Shown piece after piece: positions 1-10,332 of a stretch of DNA of 64,000 bases. A program made the translations under genes and the position numbers. How positions within the stretch are numbered: position 1 is the first letter of the stretch; every line of letters starts with the position of its first letter. This DNA comes from Oscheius dolichura (Eukaryota > Nematoda > Chromadorea > Rhabditida > Rhabditidae): NCBI GenBank assembly GCA_932521035.1, contig OW051492.1, forward strand, positions 5,394,001-5,458,000. The letters run 5' to 3'. The notes beneath the pieces are model-generated. The model saw only the letters and a list, made by a program, of their open reading frames with translations, did no database searches and was not told where the DNA came from.

Positions 1-720
1 CTTGTGCAATTAGCTGTGAGGGTGGCAGCTCCCCCGGGGGGAGGCAGCCGAGATAACCGATTCAATTAGAGAAACACGGCGGCAGGAGAGGAGAACGTTC
101 CGGGGACAGAAAGACGCTGTAAAGCATTACTGCTCATTCCCAAACAAACTGACTAAGCCGGCGGAATGTGGCATTTTTCGGATGCTGGCGGCAATAATGG
201 CGACAGAAGGCAGAACACACATTCATTAGCGGAAAGAGAGGGGGAAGGACGGCAATCGATGAAGATAATCCCGACGATATTTATGAATGTAGCCAGTGAG
301 ATTAGGCCGGCCGAATTTGCAACGCACGTTTACGCTCGAGAGGCGGTTCAGATCAGGGGACAAGATTGCCCCGGGTCAGAGGAGATGCGTCAACATCTCT
401 GGGAGGATATCCTTTAAAGGGAGAGGACGAGGGAAACAGGAGCCGGGTGGGAAAGTGAAACGAATCGAAAAGGACCACGATAAGATGTACAGTCGGTCGG
501 CGAAGTGGCGATAATTAACTCGTTCGGGACATAAACGACCAGTGGGAAAGGAGGCAGTCGGCAGCAGGTGAGAAAGGGACTAGAACAAGGAGATAATGAC
601 GGAGGTGGACACGATCGATCCGGCCATTAGGTGAGAAGGAGGAGGAGAACGACGTATTAGCAGCCGGCTGGTCAGAGGCTGGCCAGCTGAAATATTACTT
701 ACACGCGACTGCGCGCTCTT
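1..720. other. Left-edge stretch without a recognisable gene
   Basis: The top strand is purine-rich and GC-rich. Short open frames are present on both strands, but none resembles a known protein or shows a convincing exon with splice sites. A minus-strand AATAAA near 719-724 fits the 3' end of the gene that follows. The last exon of that gene could extend a little into this stretch, because a good minus-strand donor (GTAAGT) lies near 700. Confidence 0.5.
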
Positions 721-722
721 TA

Positions 723-1819
723 TTATCCTCGCTTCACATCCATTTGGAGGGACAGCCTCGGAGGACGGGGCAAGGCGATGCCCGTCCCCCTTCGGTTGAT
801 GGCTAGTTCGACGGCAAAAGATAGGAAAGGGAAGCAGTACTGGTTGAAGTGTGGTGGCGGGAGCCTAATGTTCAGGACATCTTGGATGGCGGAGATGAGC
901 TCTCCGAGGAAAGCGTCATTGGGGTCGAAGACGAACCAGTCCATGAGAAACGTCTTCAATTGGACCGTTTTGTCGGTAAGGAGGGCCTGAAAAGACTGTA
1001 GACGGAAAGAGGAAGCCTTACTTGTAAGCAGGTGGTTACCAGTCGAGTAGCCTCTTCGACGCTGGCTTGAAAGTAACAGGTCAATCTGACCTCGGGGATG
1101 TTGCTGAGGAGCAGAACAACAGAGTCGACGGTCTGCTGGTAGTCGGACAGGAGGAGGCCAGCTTGTTTCTAGAAATATTCTGAATAAAACGAAGAGGTAT
1201 TGCCCACAAGGCGGAAGGAACACAGGGAGTCGACGAAGTCTTCTTCTCTCCGTGGTTTAAATAACCCATAGATCGGTTTGATCCTCCTCGCAAAAGGCTT
1301 GGTGGCCTCGAAGGAGATGTGCTTTGAGCTAAGGAAAAGACAAGAGATGTTGTGAGATTGGAGGAAGTCCAACACGACCACCGACTGTTCCTGGTTCACT
1401 AAACAGGGCCATTGGTCCTTATTATTCCCACTGGAACACACCTTCCAGTCTGATGTTGTCGAACACCAATCCGTCAAAGAGGGTGCCCACCTCGTCCAAT
1501 CGCGACACTCGGATTATTCTGTTCACTTCGCGTCCGTTGAATACGTCAACGGGCTTGCCGTTTCTATATCTCTCAAACTGTTTCGAGTCTGCTCCCCGTC
1601 TTACTTGTTGATATAGTATACGGTAACATAGATGCTGGGTGAGAAGAGAAGGCCCAGCTCGTGAAAGTGCACCTTGAATGGATTCGTCTGGAGAAAGTCG
1701 CCGATTCCGGAGCAGGTCCCTTGGAGACGACAAAATGTACGAAGATTGATCTTCTGGATTATTTGGACGGTATTTACAGGCTCGATAGAAGACAAAGGAA
1801 TTCCCCACTTGGACAACAT
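723..1819 (-). CDS. Unrecognised multi-exon protein, possibly F-box-like
   Basis: Several exons on the minus strand are joined by very short introns (about 22-47 nt). The chosen start is the ATG at 1819 (MLSKWGIPLSS). The first exon has a helical run, IQKINLRTFCRLQGTCSGI, whose spacing of hydrophobic and basic residues resembles an F-box. It is followed by FERYRNGKPVDVFN after one intron, and later by helical exons with LLLSDYQQTVDSVVLLLS and KTFLMDWFVFDPNDAF. Nematode F-box proteins have an F-box followed by a divergent associated domain, so that family is a candidate, but the match is weak. The C-terminal end is uncertain: an alternative intron near 800-840 would change the last residues. 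The gene diverges from PDE10, about 350 bp away. A 29-bp duplicated unit sits at its start codon. Coding status is well supported by exon phase; function is not. Confidence 0.5.
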
Positions 1820-1875
1820 GGCCAGGGACCCGTGTTGTTACATCATGGACAGCATGGCCAGGGACCCGTGTTGTT
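1811..1875. repeat. Tandem duplication of a 29-bp unit, period 36 bp
   Basis: The units at 1811-1839 and 1847-1875 differ at a single base. On the minus strand each unit encodes the same short peptide, HGSLAMLS. The upstream copy runs into TAA, so the duplication created a second in-frame ATG context and a stop just upstream of the chosen start of the minus-strand gene. Confidence 0.9.
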
Positions 1876-2166
1876 GATCGAACTGGGGTAGGTATCCATG
1901 CAGGGCAGGCCGAGAGCTAGAGGGGCCTAGTATCCAACACACATTCCCCAGACCCCATCTTCGAAAGGGAAACACTCCTGTGGGCCCGCCTCGGGACCAC
2001 TTCAATTAGAGAGATGGCCAGGAGCCGGGGATGATCCGGGGGTTGCCCTGGCGACCATCATCAGTGATGCCTCTCGTGTTGGCCAAAATTCGCCTCGAAC
2101 CTCTTGCCGGAAATTAACTCATCTCCGTCTATTATGCCCTTTCCTCCGAAAATAACCCAGCTTTAG
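1820..2166. promoter_or_regulatory. Shared divergent upstream region (F-box-like gene / PDE10)
   Basis: About 350 bp separate the two opposed start codons, so both promoters must lie here or in 5' introns. I see no TATA box. The minus strand has a possible splice acceptor just upstream of the 36-bp repeat, which may be a cis- or trans-splice site for the leftward gene. Confidence 0.35.
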
Positions 2167-4830
2167 ATGGACGAGGAGGCGATCTTCAAGTATCTCGGGG
2201 AGAACCCCGACCTGCTCGAGAAGTACATCCTCAGCAGCTATGTGTCCCAAGAACTCTTCGACCGCTGGTCCAGTCTCCGGCGGGAATCGTCTCGTGGAGC
2301 CAGTGGCCGAGGCTCGTGGGCTGTGAGTTTGTCTGTCTCCCGAGGGGTACGGTAGCGTTTCAGTCCACAGATCTGTCGAGCAGACGTCGAATTATCCTGG
2401 ATCAAGCGGATGAGCAGGTCTGTCGCTGACGCACGACGGGAAAAGAGGCTTTTCCAGGCGAGGATGCTCTTCGAAGTGGCCCAGTGCTGTGGGCAGATAG
2501 TCGGGACAAACAGCCTCGAGGTAGTCCTCCTCAACGACGAGGGCTCGTTCCGGATCAGCAAAGACGAGCACGGCAGTCTCAAGATGGACAAGGTCACTCG
2601 TCCCTCTTGGACCGGGAAATGAACAGGGTTTCAGATAATGAAGACGATCAAGAGGCCGTCTCTCTACAGCCAGAAGATCGTCGGCCCGTCGGAGAACACT
2701 CTCGGGGAGATCAACTTCTTCCGAGCCGTGGGCGAGGCAGACCGCCAGCTGGTGAATATTATCTGTTGCTGGTCGGGATCAGTGATCCATTTTGCCCAGG
2801 TTCGTATGTTTCGTGCCCCTTCCTAACGGGGTCTAGATGGCATCCCACCTGAGCAGAGGCGACACGGGCACCTTTGACTCACTGGCCAAAGAACGCAAAC
2901 TCAGCAATTTCCTCCTGGACGTGACGAAATCCTTCTTCCAAGACATCGTCAGCATGGACACCGTTATCATAAAGATTATGGTGAGACGAGGGCATTGAGT
3001 CTCTGATCAGAGGATTCAGAACTTTGCCCAGAGTCTGGTTAACGCGGACAGGGCCTCGCTGTTCTTGGTGGATCAGAAGACCCAGGAACTGTATGCCCGG
3101 ATATTCGACGTCGGGACGGGCGCGGAGGAACACTCAAAGATTCGGAAGGACGGCAAGAAGGAGATCCGCTTCCCGATGAGCAGAGGCGTCGCCGGGCACG
3201 TGGCCTCCACGGGAATGGGCCTCAATATCGGTGGGTGACTGCTTTCCCCGGGTTTCTATAGAATATCCAGAGAATGCCTACGAGGACGAGAGATTCAACA
3301 AGGACGTGGACTCGACGACCGGCTACACGACGAAGACCATCCTCTGTATGCCCATCCTCATCCGAAACCAGTACTCTCCCAAACAGCTCTGCTCATTTCC
3401 ATTTCCAGCGTGATCGGAGTGGTCCAGATGGTCAACAAAGCCGACGGCCCCTTCACCCAGGCCGACGAGGACTCCTTCGCCACTTTCGCTGTCTACTGCG
3501 GATTGGCCCTTCACCACGCGAAGCTCTATGACAAGATCAGGAGGAGCGAGCAGGTGCGGGATCTCCTCCTCCTAGTCAGAGCCTCTTTCTACAGAGATAC
3601 CGGGTGGCTCTGGAGGTGTTGGCCTACCACAGCGTCTGCCACCGGGACGAGGTCAACAAACTGAAGAAGGTCGAGGCCCACCAGCCACACAAGAGGATCG
3701 TCGAGCTGGAGACGTTCGACTTCAACGGGATGAAGCTGTCCGAGCTGGAGAAGCCCCTCTACGCCGTCTACATGTTCAAGGCCCTCTTTCAGGAGCAATT
3801 GTACGTCTCGTTCCATTTATACAGGCTAGTAATTCAGTCGAGTGGATGGAGACGACTTGATCCGATTCGTGTTGACTGTCAGGAAGAACTACCGCCGGGT
3901 GGCGTATCACAATTGGGCCCACGGGTGGTCCGTGGCCCATGCGATGTTCGTCATGTTGCACAAGAACAGGAATGTCTTCACTGTCCACGAGGCCCTGGCC
4001 CTCTACGTCTCCTGCCTCTGCCACGACCTGGACCACCGCGGAAAGAACAGTGAGTTCTTCTCTTTCCCTTGACGAATCCTCCATTTTCCAGATGCTTACA
4101 TGAAGTCCATGTCGACTCCCCTGGCCTCGATCTACACGACTTCGGTCATGGAGCACCACCACTTCAACCAGACGGTGACCATTCTGCAACAGGTGAGAGT
4201 GGGAGAGGGGTCAGGCATAGCCCCTTCCAGGACGGACACAATATCTTCAAAGCCATGAGTTCCGATGAATACAAGGGAGCCTTGGGCCTGATCAAACACG
4301 CCATCCTAGCCACCGACCTGGCCCTCTTCTTCAGGTTTATATCTGGCATTTGAGGAGAGACATGGGCATTTCAGTAATAAAGCAGAGCTGCATAAGATCG
4401 TCGATGGAGGATCATACGACATCGGAATTCCCCAGCATAGAAAACTTGTACAGGCAGTGCTGATGACCGGATGCGATCTTATAGCCTCTGCCAAACCATG
4501 GCAAATCCAAACGGAGACCGTCAAAGTGATCTTCGAGGAATTTTATGAGCAAGGAGATGCAGAAAGGAAAAATGGACGAGAACCCATTGCTATGATGGAT
4601 CGGACGAAGGCACACGAGCTGCCGCAAATGCAGGTATGGCATCTCGCTGTGGTAGCTATTTTAGATAGGTCGGATTTATGCGAGGAATTTGCATGCCCTG
4701 CTATGATTTAATCGCCCGAGTGTTACCAGAAATGTCCAGCTTGAGAGACAGATGCAAATACAATGCAGAGAAGTGGGAAGAACTAGCAGATGAGCAGAAA
4801 CACCTGAACGAAGGCAGAACCGAATTGTAG
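2167..4830 (+). CDS. PDE10: PDE10-type dual GAF cyclic-nucleotide phosphodiesterase
   Basis: This enzyme hydrolyses cAMP and/or cGMP. It is read through 13 introns of roughly 28-42 nt, all in phase. The N-terminus ([20 protein letters not shown], then a Trp-containing helix) matches the PDE10/PDE5/11 pattern. Two GAF domains follow; the second carries the NKxnFx3DE signature ([13 protein letters not shown]) typical of cyclic-nucleotide-binding GAF domains. The catalytic domain has [12 protein letters not shown] and the metal-binding HDLDHRG, then [19 protein letters not shown] and the substrate glutamine in LPQMQVGF. Closest family by eye is PDE10, to which Caenorhabditis PDE-5 also belongs. 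The protein ends with NEGRTEL, and AATAAA follows at 4887-4892. The gene converges on the zinc-knuckle gene, with 78 bp between stop codons. Exons are GC-rich up to about 4330 and clearly AT-richer afterwards. Family assignment is firm; PDE10 over PDE11 or PDE5 is likely. Confidence 0.93.
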
Positions 4831-4908
4831 ACACCAGAAAGAGTGCATAAACAACTTTATTGTGACATACCGAATTTTCAAAGAAAAATAAATTATAAAA
4901 AGAACAAC

Positions 4909-6496
4909 TCATTTAGAGGAACCAGAGAGACTGATATGCTCGATCATGTATGTCAACATTTCGTCGAAAAGTTGAGGAGTTTTCTTGGCAGCTTCTTCTC
5001 TCAAATGTTTATCTTTCATTAACTTGCAAATAACTTCTAAGCCCTGGAAGAATAATTTATGGCAATATCGAATGTACGACTAACCTTCATGTCGCTTGAT
5101 ACCGACTTATTTTGGGCTGCCGTCGTTTCTTTTTGTCCATTTTCCGCCGTTGAAGCCTTTCTACGACCCGATTTTGTGGAAGAAATTCTTCGATTTCTTG
5201 GCTTGATCGGTGGTTTAGTACAACGGACTGCCATATGTCCACGCTCGTTGCAATTGTAACATCCTAAACGGTCTATAGTATGTTTAAAAAGAAAATGAAG
5301 AAAGGAATACGCACGGATGCCTTCTCTGTTGCATTGGTTCTTTGGGTTACTGTAACAGTCCTGAGACGAATGCCCCATTTTTCCACAAATTGTGCACAAT
5401 ACGCCACAGCGTCGTTCTGAAATAATGAAACGATATAACTCAAAAATCGAATCGAACTAACTTGATGGGACCTCTTCCCCTTTTTGTTCCTCTCCGAAAG
5501 CGCTCGCCCTCCTACCTCCAATCTGAGAAGACTGGGCGTAATCTATAACATTTTAAATTGATATGCAAAACAAAATTTAGCTGATACCTTCGTTCCTTTG
5601 ATTTACGTCTTTCAAATTATTGTTGTTGATGTTACTGCTGCCAATGGGCATATAAACATTTGTTCCAACTCCCGTGTTCCCTTGATCTGTTTTGTTTCCT
5701 CGTTGACGTTCAGGGTTCCCACGTCTACCTCTACCTGCAATTATGTTATGTCAAGATAAGTGATACGAAACAATTGATTACCACGTGAACGTCCTGGTAA
5801 GCGGGCGATGGCTTCGTTGGAGCATCCAAACCCGCTAACATGAGAGGTTCTACTCGTTGTAAAAGGATTTGAAAAGGAAGCCGAGTATGGATTAGGAGTA
5901 GGACCAAAACCACCCGGTGATGCAGCACCAAAAGTGTTTGACGATGCTGTAATTATTGTTATAGGTTAGATAACACTCAACCTAACCTATAGGCGAAAGG
6001 GCAACATTGCTGTCCTGAACACTGCTCAAATTGCCACCTTTTCGTGCTTGACGCGAAAACGGGGAAACAGGTGGCAAAACTGAAAGAATACAGCAATTTT
6101 ATGAAGACGAAATACCTATGGACGTAGGGCCGTTTTGTCCAAATGCAAATGTGCGCTTTTCATCTTCTTCAAAGCCTCCACTTTGAAAACCATGTGAGGT
6201 GATCGAAAGTCTGACAGACCCGAATCCGAACCCCGCTGCTTTTGGTTCCATAGTACCAAGACTATCTTGTTTTCTTTCAGTCTTTGGGGTCACTTCCCTC
6301 GACTTCCATGGTATGTTACCGAAGGCCTCAGCGATTTCTAACGCTGCATCGAACGAAGAACCTAGACATTGTTGTTTTACAGACTGCCTGATACTCGTGT
6401 CGAGGTAAAATCATACTGACTAACCTGGAAGGAAGGTCACTTTTTCATGTTGGTATCCTGGCTTGAAATCTCCCGCATCAACTAATACTTCGTCCA
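4909..6496 (-). CDS. CCHC zinc-knuckle protein with RG- and FG-rich stretches
   Basis: Exons on the minus strand start at ATG 6496 (MDEVLVDAGDFKPGYQ). The central part is low complexity: FGFGSV, FGQNG, a Pro/Ser/Phe-rich segment, GRSRG, then GRGRRGNPERQRG. Two CCHC knuckles follow, CTICGKMGHSSQDC and CYNCNERGHMAVRC (Cx2Cx4Hx4C). A basic linker and a short helical tail end at SLSGSSK. Such knuckles bind single-stranded nucleic acid, and the FG/RG plus CCHC mix recalls the N-terminal half of nematode GLH/Vasa germ-granule helicases. No DEAD helicase domain follows, so this is not a complete Vasa. A role as an RNA-binding granule component is inference. The last exon is reached through a typical intron ending in TTCCAG just before GLEVICKLM. 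Confidence 0.75.
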
Positions 6497-6828
6497 TATT
6501 CCTAGAAACATGAAAATATGATGAAAAGGAATAATAATACGAATACTGCTGACAGCCATAGTAATAATAACGAAAGGTAAATCAAAAGAAAAACTGAAAA
6601 ATATGCCGAGGGATTCGATAAAAAGATAATGACGAGACATCATATAAAAACGAATGTCTACGGGCTAGTTAAAAATTGGAAAAAATTTGGTCGGGAACCG
6701 CATTTTTTTTGGCTTTTGAAACGGTAAAATTTTTCTAAGCCGCACATCTAAAGTTAAAGTTAGATGGCCTATAGATGACAAAGCATATTTATATGTAATT
6801 ATGTTACTCCTGTTCAAGTGTATTCAGA
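6497..6828. other. AT-rich intergenic stretch upstream of the zinc-knuckle gene
   Basis: There is no open frame of note. It lies between the start of the minus-strand zinc-knuckle gene and the left end of the foldback element, so it probably holds that gene's promoter. A minus-strand acceptor (TTTCTAG) lies directly before its ATG, as would be expected for a trans-splice or 5' UTR intron site. Confidence 0.4.
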
Positions 6829-6830
6829 TA

Positions 6831-7920
6831 CAGTAGTGGTCAAAAGTTTATAAAATTTCGTTTTTCCTGAATATCTCGCCCATCTCTCCATGAATTTCTA
6901 CCAAATTTTAAACCCATATTAACAATTGCATAAAAAATCATATTCAAGGATAAAAACCATTAGTATTGTAGAGGGAAAAAAAATTAGACGATTTTTATTG
7001 ACCTGGCGCGGGTCAAAAGTTTATAAAATTCAACGTTTTGAGGTATCTGGAGGCATTCTTCTACCATTTTATGCTTTTCACACCTGTTGGAGTAAGTATC
7101 AGCCCCGTATTAACACTCCTGCTCAAAAAAATCCTCAGGATTATAACATAGAACTCACCCCTAAAACCGGCATTTTGTTCAGAAATCGGAGACATCGAGA
7201 CATTCCTGGGCCCACACGAAAATTCGGCTAGAAAAAAGAAAACTGAGTGCAAGGTTAAATAGAGCACGTCGTGACGATTAATTTCCCATAATAAAGCTAT
7301 ATAAAAGTGAGGAGTTAGGCGAATGTGAGATGGCCCGATGTGCCGAGCCCGCGATTTGAAGGAATTCAGTACAAAATGTTTCGAAAAGCGCCGTTTTTCG
7401 GCTTAGGTGCCTAGGGTCATCTCCCGATTCTCAAAAACGCCGACTTCCAGCATCTGTTATATATCGAACTGATCGTCACGACGTGCTCTATTTAACCTTG
7501 CACTCAGTTTTCTTTTTTCTAGCCGAATTTTCGTGTGGGCTCAGGAATATCTCAATGTCTCCGATTTTTGAATAAAATGCCGGTTTTGGGGGTGAGTTCT
7601 ATGTTATAATCCTGAGGATTTTTTTGAGCAGGAGTGTTAATACGAGGCTGATACTTACTTCAACAGGTGTGAAAAGCATAAAATGGTAGAAAAATGCCTC
7701 CAGAAACCTCAAACCGTAGAATTTTATAAACTTTTGACGCGCGCCAGGTCAATAAAAATCGTCTAATTTTTTTTTCCCTCTACAATACTAATGGTTTTTA
7801 TCCTTGAATATGATTTCTTATGCAATTGTTAATATGGGTTTAAAATTTGGTAGAAATTCATGGAGAGATGGGCGAGATATTCAGGAAAAACGAAATTTTA
7901 TAAACTTTTGACCACTACTG
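6831..7920. mobile_element. Non-autonomous Tc1/mariner-like foldback element
   Basis: The ends are perfect inverses, CAGTAGTGGTCAAAAG at the left and its complement at the right, flanked by TA dinucleotides at 6829-6830 and 7921-7922. This is the target duplication of the Tc1/mariner superfamily, and CAGT...GTCAAAAGTTT resembles many Tc1-like termini. The arms are about 448 bp each (about 6831-7278 and 7473-7920), nearly identical as reverse complements, around a loop of about 190 bp. Within each arm a second copy of the terminal motif GTCAAAAGTTTATAAAATT lies about 175 bp in (near 7013 and 7720), which is the IR/DR arrangement. No transposase or DDE motif is present, so movement would depend on an enzyme encoded elsewhere. 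Confidence 0.88.
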
Positions 7921-7922
7921 TA

Positions 7923-10332
7923 TGTATTTAGTTAGTCGGAACATATAGAATCGGCTAGAGAAAGAACTTCCGTTTGAAATCTATCCACGCTCTCCCTTTC
8001 ACTCTTTGTGCTTCATTTCCCTCTTTCTCCATTCCCACTTGCTCAATTGGTCGGCTCGAATCAAAGAGATACCATCTCGGATATAACCTCTCCCACGGGA
8101 CTTGGACCGTATTATTGGCCAACCATTTACAGCCACATGCCTCCGGCCAACAAAGGATAACATCTTCAGTGCTCAATCAAGAGAGCGCGAAAAACAAATC
8201 GGAAACCTTTGACAGGAAGACTACCAAATGAGATCAGGAGGAGGAGGCCGTAACCATTGTTTCGGGGTAATGGCCAGCTATTCTGTTACGCAATGGGGCA
8301 TAAAGATTACTGTAGATAGGACTGGACAGGTGGTCTTATTCGAGGGAATTCGGGAGTCATTAGGCCGGCGAGACGGGATATCTGGGGGTAGATTAGCAAT
8401 TAACCAGCCAATCCACTCGAGTTCCACGATGATTCGCCCGTCAACAGGAAGCCTCCTTGTTCCATATTCCCCGCACTTGCCACCGCTTTTTAGACTCATT
8501 CACGCAGGGCAAAATGAGTCGCCCGTCACAGTTTCGCCGACTAGCTGGGTCTATCTCATCCTCCCCGCCCCCTGAAGATGTCGTCGTCGTCCCTCTCCCA
8601 TTAGCATGCATTCTCAATAGTCACCAGGGTCATATATCTCTCCGTCTCCTTCCAGGAAACTTCCCAGCGCCGTCGCTCCCACGACTGTGTTAATTCATTA
8701 CAGCGACTGGGTGTGTCCTTGGCCAGGATGGTGTTGTCCATTTTCGAAGGAGTCTCTCTCCCCAGCTGCCGTTCTCTCGAGACGTCGCTATAAAAAGCAC
8801 CGTCCGTCCCCCCATATGTTCCGTTTGTCCCGGTTATCAATTATGCCCCCGCCATTGTTTTCGGCTTCCGAGAATCGTCGACGCAATTTTTGCTGCCGGC
8901 CCCATCAAAGCCGCCCCCTCGTATAGGGGGGATTACCCCTCGTAGTCACAGGTAGTCGTCAGATGAGATCTGGGCGGAGCGGCCATTACCGTCGTCGAGA
9001 TGGCCCCGATAAGTAATGCACCCAGTCACTCTGACAGAGTACCCCCCTCCCCCCTTTCCCCTGTGATAACGGGGTCGATCACAACCGGTCGGGGATGTCT
9101 CTCGCTCTATCAGCAGCCACGTCTTTTTGCAATTTGTTGTGTGCGCGGGAGAGGTTTGTTTAGGGACTCCCCCTACCAGATGCCCCCTGCTACAGTCCGG
9201 CGTCCTCCCACGACTGTCCTCCCCCGGTGACGGATGTCTCCGGATCATCTTCTACTGTATTTGCTCAGCGGGGTGGATGGCCCTATCTGTCAAGCGATGT
9301 GCCGTGGGCCGTCTGTTAATTGGCAACGGTCGCCCTGCGGGAGTCCGTCCGAAATCCGAGATACAGGGTCAGATCTTGTCTGGGCTTCTGGCCCGCTTCT
9401 AATTTGTTTGGATCTTCTCGTCCTAAGTAAACTAAACCCTGATTGGATCCTCCTTAATTAAGATTTCCCCTCTTTACTCCGTCTGCTCTATCACTCGGGC
9501 CATTTCGGGTTCGGCTCCCCCTTCGCACCTTCTTCGTCCTCTATTTGGCCACGGATTACTCACTCATCGACTCCAAACAGAAGACAGCTGCGACCAGTCG
9601 AGCACACCTCCCCGTCCCTATCTTCCTCGCTCAATTTCTTTAATTCAATTCGGTCAGACCGCCAATTATTCTATGCTAATGAGCACATGTCAATTATGTG
9701 ACATGGCCCATCTCCTCCTCCTTTTCCGTTTTTGGCAGTTCGCTTTTTAGCGTCTCCCGGGACCACTTGCTCTCTTTCCGGCGACACCTATCGGACATGT
9801 CTCCGAACGGCGTCTTCTCCGAGTTTGTGTGTCCTTTCTGACCGCTGTGTACTGTTCCAACTCGGGCCCATTCATCCGTCGTCGACATTTTCTAAGTTCG
9901 CCCCGGCCGATGAGTGGCCACCATTTGATGGCCTTTCTGGCCCGCGGATTAACGCCTCCGTAAACCTTCAACACAGTGCGCATTCCTCTTCATTAATATG
10001 CAACACTCAGCAGCTGTCCCCTCGCTCCATTCACAAGTGTCACAGTTTCTCTCCTTGCATAATCTGAGCTGTCCCCCCTTTGGATGTTTTGGGCTGGCAC
10101 TGTGGGCGGCGACATTTGCCAAAAGTTCGATGGCCCATTGGTGACTGGGTGCCCCCTCCCTTGGCTACATTTAAACCGTCAGTCTTTGTCTTCATTCCAC
10201 TGATCTATCAGCTGGCAACCGGTGTCCTTGACGCCAAATGAGACGGCTTAGGACGTAGAGTCAACCTCGCCTCAATTACCGCGAGACCTTCTTCTCCCGA
10301 CCTTCCTTTTCTAATTAGTTCCCCTCTTCCAG
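7923..10332. other. GC-rich 2.4-kb upstream region of the LRR gene, no gene seen
   Basis: Open frames on both strands are short and low in recognisable content, and none has splice-joined neighbours. A TATA-like sequence, TATAAAAA, sits at 8789-8796 just after a GACGTC at 8781-8786; it could be a core promoter for a transcript entering the LRR gene through a 5' intron. The final 20 bp are pyrimidine-rich and end in AG directly before the LRR start codon, so an intron in the 5' UTR or a trans-splice acceptor is likely. Confidence 0.45.

Noticed and set aside
6926-7231. Open frame of about 100 codons in the foldback element, a potential transposase
   Set aside because: The sequence has no helix-turn-helix or DDE/D motif and lies wholly inside an inverted-repeat arm, so it is an arm by-product.
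8228-8575. Plus-strand open frame upstream of the LRR gene
   Set aside because: No recognisable domain, no spliced neighbours, and overlapping frames on the other strand are equally open, as expected in GC-rich DNA.
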